Shown piece by piece: positions 46,197 to 54,634 of a stretch of 64,000 bases of DNA. Under the pieces are notes generated by a model that was given only the letters and a program-made list of their open reading frames with translations, had not been told where the DNA came from and made no database searches. The translations under genes were made by a program, and so were the position numbers. Numbering within the stretch: position 1 is the stretch's first letter; each line of letters begins with the position of its first letter. The DNA is from Knoxdaviesia capensis (taxonomy: Eukaryota > Ascomycota > Sordariomycetes > Microascales > Gondwanamycetaceae): NCBI GenBank assembly GCA_001510575.1, contig LNGK01000004.1:1019530-1083529 (forward strand), written 5' to 3'.

Positions 46197-46202
<6 letters not shown>

Positions 46203-46240
<38 letters not shown>
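46203..46240. repeat. TG microsatellite (19 units) in the PXA 5' UTR
   Basis: Perfect 38-nt TG tract; the PXA transcript carries it as CA repeats ending 20 nt before the AUG at 46183. Confidence 0.95.
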
Positions 46241-46241
<1 letters not shown>

Positions 46242-46530
46242 TTATATGGTAGTCAGCGAGATGCCCCGAAACTGCTGGATTCTGTCTCCGGTTTCGGTGA
46301 GGTCCCTGAAATGCGCTGTATTCCACTGTGATGAGAGAGAGTATGATGCTTGGAAGAAGGAAACGAAGAGGCTGTCTAATAACCAGATAATTCAGAGTCG
46401 ATATATCTTCCAATTTTTGTTTTGTCCTTTGTCAGCTGTGGTTTGTTAGAAGAAGGTGCGATCGGCGGGTTCTTGCCAGCAGCACAGATGACCAGCGGAG
46501 TCTCCACTTTTCTTATCAGCTTCGCATATG

Positions 46531-46549
46531 TTAGGGTTAGGGTTAGGGG
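46531..46549 (+). repeat. Interstitial telomere-type repeat, three TTAGGG units
   Basis: TTAGGGTTAGGGTTAGGGG. TTAGGG is the telomere repeat of most filamentous ascomycetes; three units in a promoter could be a Tbf1/Taz1-type binding site or a scar of break repair. Confidence 0.8.
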
Positions 46550-47003
46550 CGCTCGGTTGAACCGGGTGTGCAGGTTCATCCGACCGTTCAAGGAGCAAAG
46601 CCGGAAGATGCAGATCTTTGGTGATTTCGGGGGATTGAGCGGATGGCTAGATAGTAGTGCAGGACAATCAGTTACACCACTTAGCCTCTGCGTGAGATAT
46701 TCCTAGCAGACTCTCCTCCTTCCTGCTTCCTCTGGTTGGCGGACCCTCAGGTTGAACATACATAGCTCAGTATCACCGCAACACGAGCATCAAGCAGAGA
46801 GCATACAAACACAAAATGGGCTTCTATATATAAAGACAGCTGATATTACAAGTACACTGGCCTCCTACACCACGGCGGTGTTCGCACCCTGGCGTCTGGG
46901 GCCTTGGAGATGGACAGAAGAGCAAAGCCTGGATGAACGTCCACACAACAGAAACAAATTGGGAAAAAGAAAGAAAAAATTTATACAAGCACGTATGTCC
47001 TAC

Positions 47004-48677
47004 CTACTCCTCGGACTCCTTGCGCGTCGTCTCGTACCGCTTGCCGCGGAACGCCCACACGCCCCAGTTACCGCAGCTGACGTCCTGCGGATCCAGGTCG
47101 TTCAGATCCCACCGCAGCGAGCGGAACAGGTTCTCGCCGGGCTGGAGCAGGATGTCGAACTCGCCGGCGGCGGTCTTGTTGACCCAGTCGATATCGCGCT
47201 GCATGTCGAACGGCGTGTACCCGGTGGCGATGATCGGCAGTTTGGTCTCCAGCAGCAGCGGCAGCGTCTCGGCCCACTCGTGCGACGAGGCGGGGTGGCC
47301 CAGGCCCGGGTGGAACAGCACGAAGCAGTCGAAGTACGGGTCGTACGGCGCAAAGTAGCCCGTGCGGTGCACCGTCTGGTAGTAGTCGACAATCGTGCTC
47401 AGCTTCAGGTTCGCCCACACGCGGTCCTCGACCACCGCGCCGAACGGGTTCGACGCCGTGCGCTCCGGCAGCGGGAACTCGTCGTCGCGGTTCGCCATGC
47501 TCTCCGGGCCCACGAAGATCACGTGCAGCCGCGTGTCCGGGAACAGGTGCGAGAGTTCCACCCACGCCTCGCGCGGCAGCGAGGACTCGGCGCGCGCGCC
47601 GAGCACGAAGATGCGCATCGGCGGCGGGGACACCTTGAGGTCCTTCAGCTCGGTGCCGCCGGACTGCGGAGGGTGGAGGTTGTAGCGGAGGGCTGTTGAG
47701 GCGGAGACGATCAGTACAAAATAAAACAAAAAGAAAGAGAGGGGAGAGAAAAACCCCAGCTGAAAGCAGAGCTACCACGTACCGCTGAAGCTCTTCAGCC
47801 CCTCAACCGTCATGCGGCCGTTCTGGCGGATCGAGTACGGGCTGAACTCGTGCAGAATCGACCCAATGGTGATCGGATACGTCAACAGCCGCGTAACATG
47901 GCGCATCGCCCGGTCATCGTTGACAGCGTCGTAGTCGCGCGAGTACATGAACGTGTCCCAGTTGGACAGGTTGACGACCGCCTCGCGCGCCTGCACGCCG
48001 CCGTACGTGAACTCGGGGAACTCGCGGCCCGACCGCAGGTCGTGGTCGTCCTCGTTGATCTGCCGCAGCGTGTCGCACACCTGCATGTGCGCCTCGTAGT
48101 GGTCCATCCAGTGCTCCTCGCTGCAGTACACCGGCACGCCGCAGTCCGGGCACTCGAAGTCGACGTGCGCCGGTGCCTGCTGGCCCGCCGTCGGCGACCC
48201 TGCCGCTGCCGCGGGAGCCCCGGGCGCGTCGGCCTCGCGCGGCGCCACCGTCGGCATCCGTGTTTGCCGGTGGTCCGGGTGCGGGCAGTACGCGTGCTGC
48301 CGGATAAAGGCTGCCCGCTTGCGCATGTCGGGGATCGGGGACGCCGTCATCGAGTGGAACAGGTCGTTGGGCGCCAGCAGCGGCTTCGCCGGCTTGGCGG
48401 CGGCCGTGGTGCCGGTCGCGGGGGCCGCCGCCGCCGCTGCCGCATCGTGCTGGGTGGACCGCGTGGTCGAGAACGCACGGCTCGGCACCGCGGCATGTCG
48501 TCGTGTCGCCGAATCAGCAGCAAGAGCCGGGGCGCGGAGGGCGAATCGCCGGGCCGAGGGGATCTGGTGGCGGAGCGCCGTCGTGGTCGGGACGCCGGCG
48601 ACGGCGGTGGTTGTGAAGCAGCGGCGGCAGATGCCGGAGGCTGCGAGCCTCACGGCCGGCTCTAACGAGGGAGCCAT
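47004..48677 (-). CDS. MSS51: Mss51, mitochondrial COX1 translational activator/assembly factor
   Basis: Exons 47783-48677 and 47004-47692 (90-nt intron, phase 1) give 527 aa. The N-terminus is basic, Arg/Ala/Ser-rich and free of acidic residues up to about 50 (apart from Glu6), as in mitochondrial presequences. The Mss51 zinc-finger region has Cys131 (YCPHPDH), Cys176 and Cys179 (ECPDCG), Cys185 (VYCSEEHW) and Cys201, interrupted by an Ala/Pro-rich insert (about 145-170). Both CP dipeptides fit the heme-binding CPX motifs described for yeast Mss51. The C-terminal Mss51_C domain includes NLSNWDTFMYSRDY, LRYNLHPP, HVIFVGPESM, FVLFHPGLGH and PLLLETKLPIIATGYT. Family knowledge: Mss51 activates COX1 mRNA translation and binds newly made Cox1 in the inner membrane, coupling synthesis to assembly and heme. 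Met48677 follows an in-frame upstream extension that looks like UTR. An inverted telobox pair lies about 195 bp upstream. Confidence 0.93.
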
Positions 48678-49080
48678 GTGTGTAGTCGGAGAAAGAAAAT
48701 GCGAGAGAAACGTCAGGCCACAATCAATGGGCGACGGCGATTCAGAACTTGCCGGAAGTGAGAGAGAACTGAAGCAGAGCTGGCTGGACACAGAAAAAAA
48801 TCGGGAACTGCTGGGCCAAAAACCGAGCACCAAATAATCACATGATCCTGAGTCAGCAAGTCTTGGCAGTAACCCTAACAGCTAGGGTTGAACCCTTAGA
48901 CGGATCAGATTTGCAGTCAAAACACGGAATAGAGAATAGAGCTTCAAATCTTCATCAAGAAGGTTTAGGAACAGAAAGGAAATTTATATAAAGGATGGTA
49001 GATGTCTATAGATACATGAGTCTTGATTATTACTGTTTTTTTCTTCTTTTCTTTTTCTGTCATAGTCCCGGGCCAGGGCG
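48678..49080. promoter_or_regulatory. MSS51 promoter / ALG8 3' spacer with inverted telobox pair
   Basis: 403 bp. AACCCTA at 48871-48877 and TAGGGTT at 48883-48889 form a perfect 7-bp inverted repeat with a 5-nt spacer, followed at once by a variant AACCCTTA. Confidence 0.6.
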
Positions 49081-50749
49081 CTATGAGGTGAAGTAGACAA
49101 CCATAAAGCTGACCCAGCTGGCCACCACACCCAGCGCCGAGTAGCCGCTGATGAACATGAGCGGCAGGAACTCGTACTTGGCGCCAAAGACGAGGCCGTG
49201 CACGAGCGAGCAGTAGGCGATCAGCGGGATGCTGACGGCGATGTACAGCATGCCGAAGCGGGCGAGCAGGAAGAAGCGCTGGTTGGACGAGGCGGGGGCG
49301 AGGTGGTCGAAGGCGACGAGGAACAGCAGCAGCCAGAAGACGGTGTAGGTGGTCTTGATGGGGAACTCGGCGCTGGTGAACAGCAGCGGGAAGAGCGACA
49401 CGTGGCCGGCGACCGCCAGCGGGCTGAAGGCGCCGAAGTAGCGGCGGTCCTTGAGCGCGATCAGGCTGAACGGGATGATCACCAGCAGGACGGCCTTCTC
49501 GTGCACGTGCCAGCCGAACAGGAACGAGGCGTAGCCGCACAGCGTCACCGACGCGATGAAGTTGTCCCAGGTCGGTTTGTTGAAGAGCTTGATCAGCGGG
49601 AGGATCTGGAAGAGCAGGGTGAGGGCAAAGCAGATGCTCGGGGTGACTTCGGGGAGCACGGCGAACGAGGTGTCGCCGACCAGGCCGCGCGTGAGGCTGT
49701 TGACGGCGTCTTCGCGGATGGGGAGCTTAAGGTGGGGGGCGGCTGTATATGAGTGTTTGGTTAGGAGATTGATAGTACATGATTGGATGCGTTAGGATTG
49801 GGGGGTGTGGGGCGGCTTACCGTAGATGAGCACGCGGTCGGCAAACGAGTAGATGGCCCAGATGTTCGGGGCCCAGTAGGCGTGGCACAGGCCGCGCGAG
49901 AAGGGGAACAGCCGCGAAAGCAGCTGGGGGATCTGGCCCTTGGCGGCAAACGGGCCGAAGGCGGCTCCGAAGATGGCGACCAGGCCGAGACCCAGCTTGA
50001 GGCAGTTGAAGAAGCGGAGATGGAAGATGGAGCGCGGGCGGAGACAGTACACGCGCAGCAGGTACACGAAGTAGGCGGGGGCGAGGTACAGGTAGATGTG
50101 CTTCATGCACAGCAGGGCGGCGAACAGCAGCCCACCGGCGAGCAGGCCGCGCTCGGACAAGCGCATGAGCACGAGCGACAGGATGAGCAGGCCGTACATG
50201 AAGCCGTTGTACTGGAAGTGGATGTGGTCGATGATCAGCAGGCCGGGGCTCAGCAGCACCGACACGGCGGCGGCGTGCGAGCGGCGGCGCGCGGTTGGCG
50301 GCGACGAGGCGACAAAGGCGCGCAGCGCCAGCACCAGCGCCAGCTCGGTGGCAATGACGGTGCTGCGCTGGAAGGCCACGGTGGCCCAGCTGGCGTAGTT
50401 GAGGTTGGCGATGCGCAGCATGGCCGGGTCGGCGTACACGGCGAGCCGCGCGAGCAGCCACTCGAAGTAGGCGAAGAACGGCGGGTAGTCGAGCGTCCAT
50501 TCCGACGTTTGTTCGAAGTACCAGTCCCAGACCGGCAGGCTGTGGGTGATGGCGAGCCAGTTGCGGTGGACCTCGAAGTCTGTGGATTTGCTGGAGAGAG
50601 CGGAAGTGTTAGAAGCGGCGGCGCGTGTGCAAAGCACCGGGGGTCCGGGCGCGGGGCGGAGGGGACACTCACTATGCCGGGAACAAGAGGATCTTGAACG
50701 CCGCGGCCACCAGCGCGACCTGGGTTATCGAGGGGTAAGCTTCGGCCAT
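49081..50749 (-). CDS. ALG8: ALG8, dolichyl-P-Glc:Glc1Man9GlcNAc2-PP-dolichol alpha-1,3-glucosyltransferase
   Basis: Exons 50673-50749, 49821-50590 and 49081-49742 (introns of 82 and 78 nt) give 502 aa. The family motifs are STDFEVHRNWLAITHSLP (28-45), the luminal catalytic-loop sequence SEWTLDYPPFFAYFEW (55-70) and DHIHFQYNGFMYG (147-159); the HIHFQYN spelling fits ALG8 rather than ALG6 (HGHFQYN). About ten or more hydrophobic segments follow, with AYWAPNIWAIYSFADR and FLFGWHVHEKAVLLVI, as in the GT57 family. It adds the second glucose from dolichyl-phosphate-glucose to the lipid-linked oligosaccharide in the ER membrane before transfer to protein. The first exon codes only the initial membrane helix. 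Start MAEAYPS is preceded by a run of 16 C on the transcript (G run 50796-50811), 47 nt upstream. The gene is divergent from the L-lectin gene. Confidence 0.95.
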
Positions 50750-52592
50750 GGTGGGACGGAGCAGCCGGAGCTGATTGACCGAAGGGCCGAAGGGAGGGGG
50801 GGGGGGGGGGGAAGTTCCGGAGGTTGTGAGTTTACGGGACGGAGACTGAAGATAGGGACATTTCCCTTCCGGAAACGGGGAGGGAAAAAAAGAGAAACAA
50901 AGGGAAAAAAGATAAAGCAAAAGAGAAGGGAAAGAAAAGAAAACAAGACCTGTACCGGCCTGGGGTATCAATTGCGTGAAGTTGGCATGAGAGAGGGATC
51001 CAACAAGACACACACACACACACACATTGGGAAGAAGGAAAAAAAAAGTGTTGGAGCAATTGGAAACGTTGAGTTAAATCGAGAAGCTCCCGCTTGAGGT
51101 TAGATAGTGGTGCGAGGGTGGGAGGTTGGGAACATTAGCACCTGGTGAGTTCCGCACCTGGCGGAGCGTTAGTCAGCACGAGTACCATAAGTATGTGAGC
51201 GTTTGCAGGTATTAGGGTTGGCAACCACTCTTAGGGTTGGTCGCGCGTGTCTGAGAGCGGCCGCTAATGTACCGGTCCCCGCAAAAGCTGCAGCAGCTGG
51301 TACTTGGCGACAAAGTGCCCCTTGCCCCTTGCAGCAAAAGCCACGTTGAAGCTGCAAATTCGCTGCTTCATCATCATACAACAGCATCTCTCCAGCTTCA
51401 AGAATATGCACGCCGATGTCTTAAGTTTCTGAAGGGGCTCCCTTGCTTTATCTGACGTTTTTCTTTTCTTTTCTCATTGCCGCTTCTTCTGGTCTCATTA
51501 TATATACTGTACTGTACAGTACACCCATCGAACATCTTGGGCCTCTCCCTTTCCAATCCCGGCTCTACGGTTCCGTTCCGGCTTAACGGGCCCCAGGTTT
51601 CACCTCATCTTCGACGGGGGCGCGTGTTTTTTTTTTTTTCGTTCGTCGAGGTTCAGGTGGGTGGGTAGATCTGCCGTGTTTTTGACTTCTCCCTCTGCTG
51701 TCTGCCATTGATCATCATCCCTTCTCCCATTGCGTCAGGGAAGCGAACCTTAGATGCATTCCAGCTAACAGAAAGTGGAACTATCACCAACTCTAGTTAC
51801 CGCTTCACCACCAGCTTTCACGCCTCGACCACCTGCGATTGTCTCCGGAGCTCGGGTCTCCTTATTCATGCCTCTTCCCTCCCATTCACCGCCTCGCGAA
51901 TCCTGCTATTCAACCAATCCCCAGCCTTTCAGGCCAAAGTGTCCTCCTCTCACCCCACGGGCCCTTGTTTATATTCTGCGTCTCTCGTCCTCTCTCCACT
52001 GTTCGCTTCCCCTGCTTCGGATCCACTCGCTCACACACACTATTTATATCATTTCGTCTTATATTTCCTGCTCTTCGTCCTTCCTTTTACCTGCATTCTC
52101 GGCCATCCGATCTTCTCTCCGTCTCTGCCATTCCGGCTTGTACGAATAAAAAAAAGTATCATCACGGGAAATTCCCTAGTGTCTCTCATTTTTTCCTTCT
52201 TGTTCTATTTTAGTTCTTACCTTTCCCAGAGCCGCCTCTCTCTTTTTTTTTCTCGTTCTTTTCGGCTGTGTCCGCCGGTGTCTCTGATTCTTTCACGTTC
52301 GATTTCCTATTTCGGATTGAGCCTGTTTTGCTGTAATTTTTTGGGCTTGCTTGCTGGTGCTTGTAATTCTTAATCGTGGCATCATTGCTGCTTTTCCGGT
52401 GTTCTTTCTCTCTTCTTCTTTCTCGGGACGCTGAGTGTCTCTTTCCTCCTTGTCACGATTGACGTGTAACTTGTACCGCCGCTTACGACCTTCCCACGTG
52501 CCTCGAAAGCTGGTCTTCTCTCTCTCTCTCTCTCTCTTTTGATCTCGTCCTCGCTCCCCCCCTCTTCCTTCCAAATCTCACAATCGCCAGCC
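50750..52592. promoter_or_regulatory. Divergent ALG8 / L-lectin intergenic region
   Basis: 1.84 kb. Purine-rich plus-strand DNA at 50860-50945 is the likely ALG8 leader, and pyrimidine-rich DNA at about 51650-52590 the likely lectin leader, with a TC tract at 52517-52537. Two TTAGGGTTG teloboxes lie at 51212-51219 and 51231-51238. A 14-nt palindrome GTACTGTACAGTAC is at 51509-51522. A CA tract at 51009-51027 is also present. No gene was seen. Confidence 0.6.
50796..50811. repeat. 16-nt G run in the ALG8 5' UTR
   Basis: Uninterrupted G run, read as poly-C in the ALG8 leader, 47 nt before the AUG. Length may be unreliable in the assembly. Confidence 0.85.
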
Positions 52593-53506
52593 ATGCATCT
52601 GTCATCAGCAGTGGCCGCCGTGCTCTTCTCGAGCCTGGCCTCCGCCCGATACCTCCTGAGCGACCTCAGCTTCGGCCAATCCATCCGGTGTGTACATGGC
52701 CACTTCCCCCCTGAATGTCCGCCAATCTCCAAGCTCTCCATCTCTAATAACACACACTTCTTCTCTCCCCCAGAGGCCCCGATGAGCGCGCATCCGTCCC
52801 GAACTTCCGCCTGCTCGGCGTGCCGCACTCGCCCGAGCTCCTGTCCAACAAAGTCATCCTCACGCCGATCGCCCCCGGAAACCAGCGCGGCGCCATCTGG
52901 GCCGAGCGCAGCCTCGACTACGACGTGTGGGAGGCCGACATCAGCTTCCGCGTCAACGGGCCCACCCGCGGCGGCGGCAACCTCAACATCTTCCTCGTCA
53001 ACCACGGCGTCAACGACGTCGGCACCAACAGCGTGTACAGCGCCACCAAGTTCGAGGGCCTGGCGCTGGCCATCGACAACCGCTCCGGCGGCATGGGCAT
53101 GCTGCGCGCCTTCCTCAACGACGGCACCACCGACTTCTCGCGCGCCACCAACATCGAGGACCTGGCCTTCGCCAAGTGCCCGTTCGTCTACCGCAACCTG
53201 GGCCGCGAGACCCAGCTGAAGCTGCAGCAGGAGAAGGACACCTTCCGCGTGACCATCGACGGCCGCACGTGCGTCGAGGAACACAACGTGCTGCTGCCCG
53301 TCGGCTACAAGTTCGGCATCACCGCCTCGACCCCCGAGACCCCCGACTCGTTCGAGGTGTTCAAGCTGGTCGTCACCGCCGACTCGCCCGACGCGCCGCA
53401 GGTCGACCCCAGCCGCCGCGGCCCGCCCAAGTTCCCCGGCTCCAGCGCGGGCGACGGCTCTGCCAACGCCAACGCCAACTCCAACTCCAACAACAACAAC
53501 AATAAC

Positions 53507-53538
<32 letters not shown>

Positions 53539-54034
53539 CGGCAACCCCGACTCGCCGTTCGAAAAGGCGCTGCCCGACCAACAGGCCACCGACATCCAGG
53601 GCACGGCCGCGCAGTTCGCCGACCTGCACAACCGCGTGCAGCTGATGGACCACCACGTGGCCAACATCTTCCGCACGCTCAGCCGCAGCGCGCAGATGGA
53701 CGAGAAGCGCCACGAGGAGATGGCCGTGCAGCTCAACGACATCCGCGTGGCCATGGCCAAGCTCGACGCCTTCAAGGACACCCAGGCGAAGCTCGCCGCG
53801 CTCGACGCCGAGCTGCGCCGCGTGCGCGCCGAGATCGGCGCCCAGGCCCGCTCGTCCGAGGCCGCCATCAAGGCCTTCCTGCAGGGCCACCACGAGGCGC
53901 TGTCCGGCCACATCTCCTCCGCGACGCCCGGCCACGGCCGCCTCATCTTCGTGGTTCTTGCCAGCCAGGCCGTGGTGGTTGTGCTGTATGTGCTGCATGT
54001 GCGCAAGACCACGCGGCGCGAGAAGTACTTGTAG
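52593..54034 (+). CDS. L-type lectin cargo receptor (Emp46/47, VIP36/ERGIC-53 family)
   Basis: Exons 52593-52687 and 52774-54034 (86-nt intron, phase 2) give 451 aa. A signal peptide of about 18 residues ends ...SSLASA. The leguminous-lectin-like domain covers about 25-235: SVPNFRLLG, GAIWAERSLDYDVWEADISF, GGGNLNIFLVNHG, TKFEGLALAIDNR and the closing FGITASTPETPDSFEVFKL. A low-complexity linker with an Asn run and eight or nine Gln (53480-53537) follows, then a coiled coil (about 305-400; QFADLHNRVQLMDHHV and similar), one membrane segment (about 418-440) and a short basic cytosolic tail ending EKYL. The terminal aromatic-Leu resembles ER-exit signals of the family, and the basic tail could bind COPI. 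Family knowledge: these lectins cycle between ER and Golgi and carry glycoproteins. The start is the first ATG after the CT-rich leader and directly precedes the signal peptide. Confidence 0.9.
53511..53537 (+). repeat. CAG repeat coding for poly-Gln
   Basis: Eight to nine CAG codons directly after an Asn run (AAC/AAT codons), inside the linker between lectin domain and coiled coil. Confidence 0.85.
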
Positions 54035-54634
54035 TCTCTTTCCCCCGTTCGTTTCATTTTTCTTCCTTTTCGTGTCTTGCTTCTTTGTTGTTGTTCAGAT
54101 ACACTATATCTTCTGTCCAGTGGCTGGGTGTTCCCCCCCCCCCTCTTCTCTGGAATACGCTCTTCTTTCCGGTTTTCTCCTAGGTGTTAGATTTTGGTCG
54201 CGGTGGGTGGTGGGTGGTGGCGGTGGTACAAAACAACGAGAGAGGCCGGGATATGTTGTATGTACAATTTTCTTCCCCTTTTTTTTTTTTCCTTCGTCTT
54301 TTCCTTGCTCCTTTTTTTGTGTCTTTCAGCTTCTATGCGGGTTGGTGTTCCGAATTTCCAATATACTCCATCTTATATCCTAGAACGAGGGCCTCTCACA
54401 AAAGAAAACGCAAAGAGTGAATGTTCAGTAGTAGTGGTGGAAGCACAACATCTAAGGGTTAGGAACCCTACTCGCACTGCAGGTGGATACATGTATATAT
54501 ATATATAAACAGACCGAGAACAACCCAAACGAAAGAGGACGACACACGCTCAGCCCCCCCTCTCCCATCAAACGGAGAAGCCAGAAAAAAAAAGAAAAGA
54601 GAAAAAGAGCGAAGACACAAAAAGACAGCCCGTT
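54035..54634. terminator. Convergent 3' spacer, lectin gene / aminopeptidase gene
   Basis: 600 bp between two stop codons. T-rich tracts follow the lectin stop and an A-rich stretch (about 54585-54610, T-rich on the minus strand) follows the aminopeptidase stop, as expected for 3' UTRs. A telobox palindrome AAGGGTTAGGAACCCTA lies at 54454-54470 and (TA)n at 54494-54507. Confidence 0.5.

Larger units (their letters stand above)
46184..47003. promoter_or_regulatory. PXA promoter / MSS51 3' spacer with triple TTAGGG
   Basis: 820 bp between two tandem minus-strand genes. Holds the CA/TG tract at 46203-46240 and three head-to-tail TTAGGG units at 46531-46549, about 350 bp upstream of the PXA start. 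No gene was seen. Confidence 0.6.

Noticed and set aside
44748..46331. 527-codon plus-strand frame opposite the PXA gene
   Set aside because: Antisense shadow of high-GC3 exons; the sense strand carries the PXA domain with matching intron phases.
52382..53998. 538-codon minus-strand frame opposite the lectin gene
   Set aside because: His/Val/Leu/Gly-rich antisense shadow of GC-rich codons; the plus strand shows signal peptide, lectin domain and membrane anchor.
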